Counted from the stretch's first letter, positions 38,337-48,383 are shown. The stretch is DNA of 64,000 nucleotides from Gammaproteobacteria bacterium (GCA_021773835.1 JAJFJQ010000028.1:558001-622000); one strand, 5' to 3'. The notes: generated by a model not told the origin, from the letters alone. Made by a program: numbers and translations.

Positions 38337-39911
38337 ATGAGTCTCTTGATGGATGCACTGCGTAAGGCAGAGGCGGACAAAAAGCAGGCTTCCGCGGCAA
38401 CCGTTGGCGCTGAGCCAGCGGCACAAGATTTACCGCAAGACGACGATATCGACCTCGCGGAAACGATCGCAAGTCCGGTAAAGAGCGCTGCGGCGGCGGC
38501 GTCGGTGCAGTCTGTAATCGATCCCGAGATCCAGCCCCCGCGCAAAGACCCTCTCGCGCTAGAGCCGCTGGAAGCGGAGCCTGATTTCCCTGCCGACGAC
38601 ACGTCGCCATCGGAGCATCAAGTAGATGCGCCTTCGAACGCCGACCCGAGCTTAACCATGCCGACGCCACGTGGGGTAGAAGCCCAACGTGATAACTACT
38701 TCGAAGAGTCTCAGTCCACAACCGGGCCACAGCCAGATCCATTGGCGGAACTTGCTGTTGCTCCGGCGGTTAGTTCGGGAATCACCGAGACCGTGGCATC
38801 CGCTCATACCGTATTCGAAGCCGGCACGCAGGGGCCGTCGAAGCGTGTCATTGTTTGGGGCTCAGTCATCGCGGTGGTCATTGGGTGTGTCTTCGTGGGC
38901 GCGGGAATTTACTATTTTCAACAGGCGCCGGCACCTCATCAAATACCTTCCCCGAGCGTGGCTGCAAAAGTCGAATCGATGTCGTCTAAGCCTTTGCCGA
39001 TTGTCGTCCTCGATCCCGAACCTGAATCGCCTGCGCCGTCCGTTACTGAAACCCAGGGTCAAGTAGACGTAGCGCGCCCACCGATCGGAGCTACGGCTAC
39101 TGTTGAGGCACAGGCGGATGCCACCGCAACACCCAGCGTGCCTGACGACTTCGCCAAATACGCGCTACCGGAATTAGATGTTGATGGAAATGATGCCACC
39201 GCTAAGGACGGCGCCACGGCAAGTTTTCAAGTTTCGGAATCGTCGGAAAATGGGGAGCGCCTCACGGCGCAAGCGGTCACGATCGGTGTACGACCAGGCG
39301 AGGTACGGATCGCGCGCAGTACTAAATCCTTCGATACCGATGACATCATGCGACGCGCATACGCGGCCTACGTGGGCGGTGACTATGCTACCTCGGAAGA
39401 GCTTTACCAGGAGGTATTACGGCATAAGCCCCAGCAACGCGATGCACTGCTTGGGGTCGCTGCGCTCAAACTGCGCGCTGGTAAGGTAGCGGATGCGCAT
39501 AGACTCTATCGAGACGTGTTGAAGCGGGACCCAAAAAACCCTACCGCAAATGCGGCGATGTTTTCGCTCGAAAGTGGCGAAGGCGACAATGTAACCGAGA
39601 GCCGATTGAAATTGTTACTCGATGAAGGAGTAGACGTTGGTTACATCTATTTCTCCTTAGGTAACCTTTACGCGCGTAACCGCCGCTGGTCAGACGCTCA
39701 GCAAGCATATTTCGAAGCCTTGCGTAACAGTCCGACAAATCCGGATTACAACTACAATCTTGCTGTCAGTTTGGATCGGATCGGGCAACGCGCGTCGGCA
39801 GTGAAATATTATGAGGCGGCCGTTGGTTACACGGACTCGCGACAAGCGAGATTCGATCCCGCACTGGCGCTCGCACGGATCCAAAGTATCGGTCGCGAAT
39901 CGACGCCCTAG
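38337..39911 (+). CDS. mshN: MSHA biogenesis protein MshN (TPR, single membrane pass)
   Basis: A 524-residue protein. The start MSLLMDALRKAEADKKQ is shared by many MshN/GspB-like proteins. A long acidic, proline-rich cytoplasmic part is followed by one membrane helix near residues 178-200 (VIAVVIGCVFVGAGIYYF), then a periplasmic region with at least four TPR units from about residue 338 (AYAAYVGGDYATSEELYQE, later YFSLGNLYARNRRWSDAQQ). It is thought to link the inner-membrane platform with the secretin. It sits between mshL and mshE as in known MSHA loci. Confidence 0.85.
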   Translation: MSLLMDALRKAEADKKQASAATVGAEPAAQDLPQDDDIDLAETIASPVKSAAAAASVQSVIDPEIQPPRKDPLALEPLEAEPDFPADDTSPSEHQVDAPSNADPSLTMPTPRGVEAQRDNYFEESQSTTGPQPDPLAELAVAPAVSSGITETVASAHTVFEAGTQGPSKRVIVWGSVIAVVIGCVFVGAGIYYFQQAPAPHQIPSPSVAAKVESMSSKPLPIVVLDPEPESPAPSVTETQGQVDVARPPIGATATVEAQADATATPSVPDDFAKYALPELDVDGNDATAKDGATASFQVSESSENGERLTAQAVTIGVRPGEVRIARSTKSFDTDDIMRRAYAAYVGGDYATSEELYQEVLRHKPQQRDALLGVAALKLRAGKVADAHRLYRDVLKRDPKNPTANAAMFSLESGEGDNVTESRLKLLLDEGVDVGYIYFSLGNLYARNRRWSDAQQAYFEALRNSPTNPDYNYNLAVSLDRIGQRASAVKYYEAAVGYTDSRQARFDPALALARIQSIGRESTP

Positions 39912-39987
39912 ACTTTTTACACCGACCCACGTGATCCAATGAAATTGAATAGTTCTACAGATCGATCATCGTGCGAGCGCATCGCTT

Positions 39988-41724
39988 GTGTCTGTACTTG
40001 GTAAGGAAGCCGGATTGAACGCCAATAAACAAGCGCTACGTATCGGTGAACTGCTGGTCCAGAAGGGTGTCGTCAGCCCAGACCAAGTTCGTATTGCCTT
40101 AATTGAGCAAAAAAAGAATAAAGATCATCTCGGTAAAATTTTGGTTCGCCTCGGTTTTGCCACCGAAGCGATCATCTTGGATGTGCTCGGTGGCGCACTC
40201 GGCCAACAGAAGGCGGACCTATCCAAAGTTGTCGTCGACAGCGAAGCAATAAAGCTTATCCCGAAGGATATGGCTCGGCGTTTTCATATCTTGCCGCTAA
40301 CGTTTGAGGCAAATCGAAATCGATTGACCTTGGCAATGGCGGATACGTTCAACGTCGTTGCCTTGGATCAAATTACGGCGCTGCTCGGTGGGGAGACCGA
40401 GATCGTTCCTCTGATGGCCGGTGAGGCGGAAATCGAGAAGGCGATCGATCAGTTCTACGGATTCGAGCTTTCGGTCGATGGGATCCTGCAAGAGATCGAG
40501 ACCGGCGAGATCGACTACGAAAGTCTCGACGCAGATAGTGAAGAATACAGTCAACCGGTTGTCCGATTGGTCAACGCGTTGCTTTCAGATGCTGTCAAAC
40601 GGGGCGCTTCCGATATCCACTTCGAGCCGGAGGAAGGTTTCCTTCGCTTTCGGTACCGTATCGACGGCGTCCTGCGTCAGGTTAGAAGCCTGCATAAAAA
40701 CTACTGGTCGGCGCTAGCTGTTCGCTTAAAGGTAATGTCAGGAATGGACATCGCTGAAACTCGGGCACCGCAAGATGGTCGCATCGGATTATCCCTCTCC
40801 GGCCGCGCAATCGATTTTCGTGTATCGACAATTCCGACGGTACATGGTGAAAATATTGTTTTACGTGTCCTCGATCGACAAAAAGGTATTGTCCCGATTG
40901 ATGAGATTGGGCTTGAGAAAGAAGTGCTCGACCTGTTGAAGCTTATGGTCGCCCGTCCTGAGGGATTACTACTTGTAACAGGTCCGACCGGAAGCGGTAA
41001 GACGACGACCTTGTATAGTGTGTTGAACCATCTCAATGACGAGACGGTCAATATCATGACTTTGGAAGATCCAGTTGAATACCCGATGGGCATGATTCGT
41101 CAAACATCGGTAAACGACGCTGTCCGCCTAGATTTCGCAAGCGGAATTCGTTCGATGCTGCGTCAAGATCCCGACATAATTCTAGTCGGCGAGATCCGAG
41201 ATGAAGACACCGCCGCGATGGCGTTCCGCGCAGCGATGACAGGCCACCAAGTTTTTTCGACCTTGCACGCGAATTCGGCCCTGGGATCAATCCCTCGACT
41301 GATCGATATGGGTGTACGACCCGACATCATGGCCGGCAACATCATTGGCATATTAGCCCAGCGTTTGGTTCGTAAACTAAAGGAGGGCTGTACGGAGCCG
41401 TATGAACCATCGACCATCGAACGTCAAATATTGGGTTTGGATGCGATGCCGGACGGTCAGATTATTTATCGTGTCGCTGAAGAGTTTCAGCACGCCGAGC
41501 ACCAAGGATATTCTGGACGGGTGGCGTTGATGGAGTTGTTGAAGTTCGACCGCGAAATGGACGAATTGATCGCACGTGCAGCGACGCAGCGGGAGCTAAA
41601 CGATGCTGCGAGGAAGAATTCGTTTAAGTCACTTGCGGAGGTCGCGGTTAAGCGAGTGCTCGAAGGTCAGACGACACTTGATGAAGTTTCTCGAGTCGTC
41701 GATCTAACTGAGCGGTTAGTTTGA
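39988..41724 (+). CDS. mshE: Pilus extension ATPase MshE with MshEN c-di-GMP-type domain
   Basis: A 578-residue GspE/PilB-family ATPase. The N-terminal MshEN domain has two repeats, RIGELLVQKGVVSPDQV and LGKILVRLGFATEAI, the layout that binds cyclic di-GMP in Vibrio cholerae MshE. The motor domain has Walker A TGPTGSGKTTTLYS, the Asp box and Walker B RQDPDIILVGEIRDEDTA, and a His box STLHANSA. The CxxC zinc site usual in this family is not seen: only one cysteine (EGCTEPY) is in the region. The start is GTG. The stop overlaps the mshG start. Confidence 0.93.
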   Translation: MSVLGKEAGLNANKQALRIGELLVQKGVVSPDQVRIALIEQKKNKDHLGKILVRLGFATEAIILDVLGGALGQQKADLSKVVVDSEAIKLIPKDMARRFHILPLTFEANRNRLTLAMADTFNVVALDQITALLGGETEIVPLMAGEAEIEKAIDQFYGFELSVDGILQEIETGEIDYESLDADSEEYSQPVVRLVNALLSDAVKRGASDIHFEPEEGFLRFRYRIDGVLRQVRSLHKNYWSALAVRLKVMSGMDIAETRAPQDGRIGLSLSGRAIDFRVSTIPTVHGENIVLRVLDRQKGIVPIDEIGLEKEVLDLLKLMVARPEGLLLVTGPTGSGKTTTLYSVLNHLNDETVNIMTLEDPVEYPMGMIRQTSVNDAVRLDFASGIRSMLRQDPDIILVGEIRDEDTAAMAFRAAMTGHQVFSTLHANSALGSIPRLIDMGVRPDIMAGNIIGILAQRLVRKLKEGCTEPYEPSTIERQILGLDAMPDGQIIYRVAEEFQHAEHQGYSGRVALMELLKFDREMDELIARAATQRELNDAARKNSFKSLAEVAVKRVLEGQTTLDEVSRVVDLTERLV

Positions 41725-42929
41725 TGGAAGTCTTTCTCTATAAGGCGATAAATGATCAAGGTCGCGTACTACGCGGCAAGGTCGATGCTGTCAATCCAGC
41801 AGATCTCGAAACTCGCCTAAGTCGCATCGGGCTGGACCTGGTGAACTACAAAGAGGTCAAATCAAAACACAAAAATGTCACTGGCCGCGGTATCAAGCGT
41901 ACCGACCTAATCACGTTTTGCTTTCACCTAGAGCAGTTGACCCGAGCGGGTGTTCCAATTCTAGAGGGATTAGCGGATCTTCGCGATACGATCGACAACA
42001 AGCGTTTGCGCGAGGTCACTGCGGCCATGATCGAGTCAATCGAGGGCGGTAAGAACCTTTCGGACGCGATGAAAGATTTTCCGTTCGTTTTCAGTCCAGT
42101 ATTCGTTAGCCTAATTGCAGCGGGTGAACAAAGCGGACAGATTGTCGACGTCCTGCAAAAGCTAATAGAAAACCTAAAGTGGCAGGACGAGCAGGCCGCT
42201 CAAACGAAAAAGCTTTTAATGTATCCAAGTATCGTTTCGGTCATCGTAGCTGGGGTGCTATTTTTTCTGATGCTTTATGTCGTTCCCCAGTTGATCTCAT
42301 TTCTGAGCACCATGGGACAGGAATTGCCCCTACAGACCAAAGCACTAATTTGGACGTCCGCGTTTTTCCGTGAGTACTGGTACCTGGTTCTCGCCACACC
42401 AATTGTCGTTGGGGTCGGTTTAGTGGCAGCGATAAAAACGAACCCGGTATTTGCGCTACGAGTTGATGGTTTAAAGCTACGCTTACCGGTAATTGGACCG
42501 ATTTTAAAAAAGATCATTGTGACTCGGGTTTGTAACGTCTTTTCGATCATGTACTCCTCCGGCATAACGGTATTGGAGTGTATTCGCACTAGCGAAGATG
42601 TTGCGGACAACAAGGCAATCCAACAGGCGGTACGCGATGCAGGCAGAATGATCGCCGACGGCGGCGGGATCAGCGCGAGCTTTGCCGCAACCGGATTATT
42701 TCCTCCGTTGGTCGTACGTATGCTTCGCGTCGGCGAAAACACCGGTGCCCTTGAAGAGGCGCTCGGCAACGTGAGCTATTTCTATACGCGTGATGTCAGA
42801 GAATCAGTTGCGAATCTGCAGGCGATGATCCTGCCCGGAATCACGATTGTGTTAGGTGCGATGATCTTGTGGATCATGGCGGCCGTTATGGGACCGATAT
42901 ATGACCTTTTCACTCAAATCAAATTTTAA
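41724..42929 (+). CDS. mshG: Inner-membrane platform protein MshG (GspF/PilC family)
   Basis: About 401 residues with two GspF domains (residues 65-190 and 270-395) and three membrane helices, including VIVAGVLFFLMLYVVPQLI and the C-terminal ITIVLGAMILWIMAAVMGP. The repeat signature FCFHLEQLTRAGVPILEGL and its later partner VCNVFSIMYSSGITVLECI are typical. The ATG at 41724 shares one base with the mshE stop. It forms the platform on which MshE acts. Confidence 0.94.
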   Translation: MEVFLYKAINDQGRVLRGKVDAVNPADLETRLSRIGLDLVNYKEVKSKHKNVTGRGIKRTDLITFCFHLEQLTRAGVPILEGLADLRDTIDNKRLREVTAAMIESIEGGKNLSDAMKDFPFVFSPVFVSLIAAGEQSGQIVDVLQKLIENLKWQDEQAAQTKKLLMYPSIVSVIVAGVLFFLMLYVVPQLISFLSTMGQELPLQTKALIWTSAFFREYWYLVLATPIVVGVGLVAAIKTNPVFALRVDGLKLRLPVIGPILKKIIVTRVCNVFSIMYSSGITVLECIRTSEDVADNKAIQQAVRDAGRMIADGGGISASFAATGLFPPLVVRMLRVGENTGALEEALGNVSYFYTRDVRESVANLQAMILPGITIVLGAMILWIMAAVMGPIYDLFTQIKF

Positions 42930-44619
42930 GCTGTCAGAAAAGCGGTCACTATTGATCACCGCCGACAAGGCGATCCTATACCAATGCCGTAATGGCCAAG
43001 TCGATATTGCGTACGAATTCTCCAGTGACGAGGATGGACGTGAACAATTCACTCGATGCTTAACCGAAACTAACCGCTCACCGATCTACATCCTGGTTGA
43101 TATAGTCGAAGAAGAATACCGTCAGGACGTGATCCCTCATGTCTTTGGTGCGGATCGAAAATCAGTATTAGAACGTAAATTTTCTCGCCTATTTCGCGGT
43201 ACAGGTTATTGTTACGCTTTGACTCAAGGTCGCGAAACCGAGGGGCGCAAAGACGATAAGGTTCTACTCACCGCGATTACTAAGCCCGATGTAATTCAAC
43301 CTTGGGTAGAGTTGATACAAGAACAAACGATCCCAATCGCGGGCATTTTTTCATTACCAGTGCTCAGCCAACGTTTGCTGAAAAAGATCGGTGCCAAAGG
43401 ACCAAATATCCTGTTGTTGAGCGTGCAGAGCGCAAGCGGGTTACGGCAAACCTTCTTTCGCGATCGGCAAATCAAGATCAGCCGCCTTGCGCCAATGCCG
43501 CGGCTTGGATCGGTGCCATATGCGTCTCACTTGATGGGCGAACTCGAAAAATTGCGACGCTACTTAAATAGTTTGGCGTTGATTTCCAACGAGGGCCCGC
43601 TGGAAGTTTATATCTTGAGCCACGGCGAGTGGTTAAACGAACTCGAACAACATTGTCGGGATACCGTTGATGAGAAGTTCTTTCTACTTGATGTCGCCGA
43701 CGTCGGTGTTCGCCTCGGATTGGAGAAAAAACTGACCACCGCCTACAGCGATACGATCTTCAATCAGCTGTTGCTCGATGAGTCACCAAAAAACCATTAC
43801 GCGAGTACGGACGAGACGAAATACTTCACCTTACACCGGGCGCGCAATGGTCTCCTGGCTGCAAGTTTCTTGTTGCTGTTGGGTTCTATGGGCTTAAGCG
43901 GTTTCAATTTTCTCGATGCCGTATCTCTGAAACAGCAGGCATTGGATGCAGAACAAAAAGCGAATTTTTATCAAGACCGATATGCAATGGCGCGGCAAGA
44001 TTTACCGCCGACACCTGTGGAACCGCATGATATTAAAACCGCGGTGGATATCGTCGATACATTGCGCCACTACAAGAGCAGTCCATTACCGCTTCTTAAG
44101 GTGATTGGAGGCGCCTTGGAAGAGACACCTAAAGTTCGTCTAGATGCGATCGACTGGTATTTCGCGGTTGATCCTAATGCGAGCGGAGAGCTTAACTCGC
44201 GACGCAAGCAATCGGTTGAAGGCGAGCAAATCGAGCGTGATCCGAAATACTCACACTACCATATTGCGGTGTTCAGAGCCCACCTACAACAATTTACTGG
44301 AGACTTTCGCGGCGCAATCCGACAGGCTGACGAACTTGTAAAACGCTTAGAACAGCAGCCGGACGTTAAACATGTAAAGGTGACGAAGTATCCACTCGAC
44401 GTTACCCCGGACGCGAGCATGAGCGGCACTGCAACAGAGGCAACGGCTTCGGACGACGCACGATTTACCGTCAGGATCGTATTAGGCGTCACGCAAGCAC
44501 AAGCCAAAACCACGGTACGCCACGATACGTTTACGAAGCTTGGGGTCGAACGTCAGATCGCTGCCTACGATATCGGCGATACCGGGGCTTGGCGGTCCGA
44601 TAGTAGATCCTTGGAGTAA
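42901..44619 (+). CDS. PilM-PilN-like fusion (MshI-like) pilus assembly protein
   Basis: A 572-residue protein in the position of mshI. Residues 1 to about 300 look like the actin-like PilM/MshI cytoplasmic domain (KRSLLITADKAILYQC, YILVDIVEEEYRQDVIP, FSLPVLSQRLLKK), without an obvious ATP motif. A membrane helix follows at about 319-338 (NGLLAASFLLLLGSMGLS), then a coiled coil and a periplasmic PilN-like domain up to the end. So one polypeptide seems to cover what PilM and PilN do separately. Its start overlaps mshG by 29 bases and its stop precedes the PilO-like gene by three bases. Confidence 0.7.
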   Translation: MTFSLKSNFKLSEKRSLLITADKAILYQCRNGQVDIAYEFSSDEDGREQFTRCLTETNRSPIYILVDIVEEEYRQDVIPHVFGADRKSVLERKFSRLFRGTGYCYALTQGRETEGRKDDKVLLTAITKPDVIQPWVELIQEQTIPIAGIFSLPVLSQRLLKKIGAKGPNILLLSVQSASGLRQTFFRDRQIKISRLAPMPRLGSVPYASHLMGELEKLRRYLNSLALISNEGPLEVYILSHGEWLNELEQHCRDTVDEKFFLLDVADVGVRLGLEKKLTTAYSDTIFNQLLLDESPKNHYASTDETKYFTLHRARNGLLAASFLLLLGSMGLSGFNFLDAVSLKQQALDAEQKANFYQDRYAMARQDLPPTPVEPHDIKTAVDIVDTLRHYKSSPLPLLKVIGGALEETPKVRLDAIDWYFAVDPNASGELNSRRKQSVEGEQIERDPKYSHYHIAVFRAHLQQFTGDFRGAIRQADELVKRLEQQPDVKHVKVTKYPLDVTPDASMSGTATEATASDDARFTVRIVLGVTQAQAKTTVRHDTFTKLGVERQIAAYDIGDTGAWRSDSRSLE

Positions 44620-44622
44620 ATT

Positions 44623-45243
44623 ATGGCCGAACAAAAGATTGATTGGACCGTTTTGCGTGGGGCCGTTGGCGTGTTTTCGATTTGCCTCTTAGTTAGTGGC
44701 ATCCTACTCGGCGCCAGTGACTACTTCCGTGACGAAATGGAGACGGAGTATCGAAATCACCATGCCCGATTTCGCGATGTCAGCCGCAAGTATTTAGCGG
44801 TGGACGAAGAGGAGCGAATTATCGAGCAGACCTATCCTAAATTTGTGCATTTATATGAGTCTGGAATACTGGGGCCGGAGCACAGGCTAAGTTGGATCGA
44901 GTCCCTACGTAGTGCCGGGGAGGAGATCAAGCTTCCCGAAATAGGCTACCGGGTTAATTCACAGTTGGTTTACGCACCGGAGTTCCCGCTAGCCCTAGGT
45001 GCATTCGATGTACATGCGAGTGAAATGCAATTGAGTCTAGGCTTGCTCCACGAAGGCGACCTACAGAGTTTATTTAGTGCATTGGATCGCGATGCAGAAG
45101 GTTTGTATTCCGTATCGCGCTGTGAGGCAAACCGGATCAACGAACAGACTGAATTTGATCCGGCACAACCGATGATCTCAGCGACCTGCCGGCTAACCTG
45201 GTTTACCGTTGACCTAAAAGGCACACGGAAGCTCTCGCTATGA
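44623..45243 (+). CDS. PilO/MshJ-like inner-membrane protein
   Basis: A 206-residue protein with one N-terminal membrane helix (about residues 13-31, GAVGVFSICLLVSGILLGA), then a charged coiled coil and a small alpha/beta domain. This is the layout of PilO/MshJ, which dimerise with PilN-type proteins in the alignment complex. Sequence similarity to named families is low by eye, so the call rests on architecture and on position between the PilN-like and PilP-like genes. The stop overlaps the next start as ATGA. Confidence 0.6.
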   Translation: MAEQKIDWTVLRGAVGVFSICLLVSGILLGASDYFRDEMETEYRNHHARFRDVSRKYLAVDEEERIIEQTYPKFVHLYESGILGPEHRLSWIESLRSAGEEIKLPEIGYRVNSQLVYAPEFPLALGAFDVHASEMQLSLGLLHEGDLQSLFSALDRDAEGLYSVSRCEANRINEQTEFDPAQPMISATCRLTWFTVDLKGTRKLSL

Positions 45244-45737
45244 AAACGAATACTATCTTGACTGCGTTTAGTTTGTTCACGTTGTTGATGTTGGCGGCAA
45301 CCGCATCTGCCGCTGCGGACGTCGGGCGTTTGTTCTTTACGCCTGCTGAACGTTCGGCGTTCGAACGCGCGCGTCAGGCAGCCGAAGCCGGTCCAGTGCG
45401 CGAGAAACTAGACCCTGATCCCGACATCGTCGTCCCAGTAATTGAGGATCTACCACAAACAGTAAAACCGATGATTACGGTCGACGGCTATGTTCGTCGC
45501 TCGCGAGGAACTGCGACGCTGTGGGTGAACGGTGAGAATAATTACGATGGCGATCTGTACTCCAGCCAGGTAGATCCAAGCGCTACACATATGCGCGGCA
45601 ACATCGTTCGTCTCACCCCGATGAATGAGGATGAATCCATAGACCTCAAACCGGGTCAGACCTACGATCCGAACAGGATCGTCACCAGTGATGCCTATGA
45701 AACGCCGGTAATGGGCGACGATTTAGGTGGTCGCTGA
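45240..45737 (+). CDS. PilP/MshK-like periplasmic pilus protein
   Basis: A 165-residue exported protein with a clear Sec signal peptide (ILTAFSLFTLLMLAATASAAA). The mature part has an Asp/Glu/Pro-rich linker followed by a short beta-rich domain starting PMITVDGYVRRSRGTATLWV, which resembles the C-terminal beta domain of PilP and of MshK. In known systems that domain links the inner-membrane complex to the secretin. No lipobox is seen. It overlaps the PilO-like gene by four bases. Confidence 0.65.
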   Translation: MKTNTILTAFSLFTLLMLAATASAAADVGRLFFTPAERSAFERARQAAEAGPVREKLDPDPDIVVPVIEDLPQTVKPMITVDGYVRRSRGTATLWVNGENNYDGDLYSSQVDPSATHMRGNIVRLTPMNEDESIDLKPGQTYDPNRIVTSDAYETPVMGDDLGGR

Positions 45738-45804
45738 CGCTCTTAAGACAGATTTGTGACTGTGTTGACGAAGAACATGGGTCGCTTGGGCTACTTTTTC
45801 CTAT

Positions 45805-47487
45805 ATGTACGCCAAACGTAGACAACAGGGAGTCGTGCTGCTGACCTTAATGCTCGTGATAATGGCGGCGGGGTCGTTTGTGTTATTGAAAGCATTAAAC
45901 GTTGCCGCGAGCAATTCCGGTTACGATGAATCGGCCACTCGATCGGCACTGATGCAAGCAAAGCTAGCTTTGATTGGGTATTCAGTAAACGATCCCGCGG
46001 CAAACCTGGGTCCTGGGCGTCTACCTTGCCCCGATTTTAGCGGCGATGGTGCAGCAGTGGGCAGCTGTTCGCTCGGTGGTGCCAATCCGACGACCGGACG
46101 CTTTCCCTATGCGACAATCGGTAATGGCCGCATCACTGATTCTACCGGCGCGGATTTGTGGTATGCGGTCGCCGATTCGCACCGGTATTTTCTAACGACA
46201 CCGATCAATAGCGATACCGGTGATACGACGGATGATCTTAGTGTCGATGGAGAGGACGATATCCTTGCCGTCATTATCGCGCCGGGCCCTCCGCTTGCCG
46301 GGCAGTCTCGATCTACCAGTGCCGGACTCGCCGATTTTCTTGAAGGTGACAATGCAAGTCTCGGTGATAGTACGTTTACCCGGACTTCAGAGTCACCGTT
46401 TAACGATAAAATAATCACGCTAACTCGTGGCGAATTGATGGCGGCTGTAGAGCAGCGAGTACTCGGCGAGGTCAATCGGCATTTGGCCGAATACTTCGCG
46501 GCATACGGTGGGTACCCTTGGGCAAGTGCGATCGCCGATCCCGCAACGAAGACGCTGTTCGACGAGACGATCAGTTTGCGCGACGGTCACCTAGCAGTCC
46601 ACCAAAACGGTGATGTTTTTCCGTCGGCATTTTCACTGGATTGGAACGTTCCAAGCGATGGTACCTTATCGGTCGGACCGGAACCGAACGAAATTTGCAT
46701 ACGTTGGAATGAGTGTACGGATCCGGATCCTGATATCGATTTCGATTTCACCGGCAATACGATCACCTTTACTAGCGGACTGTGCACTTGGATCGACGCA
46801 GAAACGTTTAACTGTCAAGGTACCGAAGCCGTATCCGCAACAGTTGCCGGCGGGGCGGCGTTGATACGCACGTTTACGGTGAACCTGACAATAACGGGTA
46901 TGACGCCAACGGTCACGGCACCTACAGCGTTAGCGCCACGAATACGAGGCGCGGTTTTCAGCGGCCGCTTGCCGCCTGGTTCGAGTGGGACAATTGGAGT
47001 CAGTGACCTCTTATCCGGCGTACCACGTGGCGTATCGAGAACGCTTACATTGTCGGCTGGCGATAGCGTGACGGTCAGCTTCCAAAACGTGCGGTTCTTG
47101 TTGGGGGACGATAGGGATGTCGTCGTTACCGAGGCGAGTTCGCCTGCGGCGCTGCCACGGTGGTTTACCGCGAACCAGTGGCATCACTACATTCATTATG
47201 CCTACGCCTTGCCAGAATCCCTTGGCGGAAGTGGGACCTGTGTGGCCGGTAGCTCATGCCTGACCTTGGAAGTTGCTCGTAACGGGACCACGACAGCAAA
47301 TGATCGGGTTCGTGGTCTCGTCGTCATCGCAGGCCGGCAGCTGACGGGCTTACCCCGAGGCGGGTTAATGTCAGATTATTTCGAGTTGGAAAACGACCAA
47401 GCCACGACACCGAACGAAGTTTTTTCAATGCGCCCAGTAAGCGGCACATTCTCCGATCGCGTAAGTGTTCTTGCTACTGTCCCCTAA
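45805..47487 (+). CDS. Large prepilin-like protein, possible tip/adhesin component
   Basis: A 560-residue protein. Its N-terminus (KRRQQGVVLLTLMLVIMAAGSFVLL from residue 4) has a basic leader, a glycine and a hydrophobic helix, as in PilX/GspK-type minor pilins, but lacks the usual Glu5 after the cleavage glycine. Residues 50-110 contain ALIGYSVN and GRLPCPDFSGDG, a motif also present in the next protein. The remainder is beta-rich and Cys-containing, with repeated PD/GDD turns, and could be an adhesive domain comparable in role, though not in visible sequence, to MshQ. It is followed at once by a second prepilin. Confidence 0.65.
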   Translation: MYAKRRQQGVVLLTLMLVIMAAGSFVLLKALNVAASNSGYDESATRSALMQAKLALIGYSVNDPAANLGPGRLPCPDFSGDGAAVGSCSLGGANPTTGRFPYATIGNGRITDSTGADLWYAVADSHRYFLTTPINSDTGDTTDDLSVDGEDDILAVIIAPGPPLAGQSRSTSAGLADFLEGDNASLGDSTFTRTSESPFNDKIITLTRGELMAAVEQRVLGEVNRHLAEYFAAYGGYPWASAIADPATKTLFDETISLRDGHLAVHQNGDVFPSAFSLDWNVPSDGTLSVGPEPNEICIRWNECTDPDPDIDFDFTGNTITFTSGLCTWIDAETFNCQGTEAVSATVAGGAALIRTFTVNLTITGMTPTVTAPTALAPRIRGAVFSGRLPPGSSGTIGVSDLLSGVPRGVSRTLTLSAGDSVTVSFQNVRFLLGDDRDVVVTEASSPAALPRWFTANQWHHYIHYAYALPESLGGSGTCVAGSSCLTLEVARNGTTTANDRVRGLVVIAGRQLTGLPRGGLMSDYFELENDQATTPNEVFSMRPVSGTFSDRVSVLATVP

Positions 47488-47488
47488 C

Positions 47489-48346
47489 ATGTTGCGTTCG
47501 TCAAATAATGGCCATGGCTCGCACCATGGTTTCACGCTCGTCGAAATGGCCGTGGTGTTATTCATCCTGGGCCTTTTGATAGCGGGACTATTAGGGCCAT
47601 TAGAAACGCAGTTGGAGGCGCGAGACCGTCGCCAGACGATCGATTCGATGGAAGAGATCCTTGATGCCTTGTATGGCTATGCGATCACGAATCGACGACT
47701 ACCATGTCCAAATACCGACGGGGACGGAGTCGAACAACTCGACACGGATATCAACGGTACAGACGACTACGATGAATTCACAGGCGCCGCCTTGGACGCG
47801 ATCGTTGCTTCCGGTGGCGACTGCCTCAACGAAGAAGGATTTGTTCCGTGGGTGACACTTGGCGTTAAGCAAGGTGACGCGTGGGGTAATCGATTTACGT
47901 ATCGAGTAGCGGCACGTGATTTCACGACCGTGGATGTTGACGGTATTTGCGACGGGAACGTTGCGCCATTCGAACTCGATTTGTGTTCGGTAGGCGATGT
48001 CGACGTGCAAACGCGAGGTGACGATCCCGGTACCGGTGGGATAGAAGGCAAAGTGATTATGGCCGAAGTTTCTAACGTACCCGCGGTAATAATGTCGCAT
48101 GGCCGCAACGGGTTCGGAGCAACCACAGTGGGCGGGGTCGCACGCCCAGCACCACCGGCTGGAACCGATGAGCTCGAAAACGTAAATCTAGATGAGACGT
48201 TTATCTCCAGAAGCTACACCGGGGATAACCAAACCTGTGATGAGACCGATGAGTCCCAGGCATTTTGTCCATTCGACGATATTGTTAAATGGCTTTCGTC
48301 CCCGGTACTCAATAATCGTCTGGTGACCGCCGGTCGTTTACCGTAG
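47489..48346 (+). CDS. Type IV prepilin, large (class with RLPCP motif)
   Basis: About 285 residues. The prepilin signal GFTLVEMAVVLFILGLL with Glu5 follows a 14-residue leader, so a PilD-type peptidase should process it; no such peptidase is encoded in the window. After the helix comes YGYAITNRRLPCPNTDGDG, which matches the motif in the preceding protein, then an acidic, Asp/Gly-rich globular part with four or more cysteines. The ATG at 47489 lies two bases after the previous stop. It is too large for a major subunit and is probably a minor pilin. Confidence 0.8.
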   Translation: MLRSSNNGHGSHHGFTLVEMAVVLFILGLLIAGLLGPLETQLEARDRRQTIDSMEEILDALYGYAITNRRLPCPNTDGDGVEQLDTDINGTDDYDEFTGAALDAIVASGGDCLNEEGFVPWVTLGVKQGDAWGNRFTYRVAARDFTTVDVDGICDGNVAPFELDLCSVGDVDVQTRGDDPGTGGIEGKVIMAEVSNVPAVIMSHGRNGFGATTVGGVARPAPPAGTDELENVNLDETFISRSYTGDNQTCDETDESQAFCPFDDIVKWLSSPVLNNRLVTAGRLP

Positions 48347-48383
48347 GTAGTTTGTCGACGTAGTTTGCATTTCGGGACATTGG

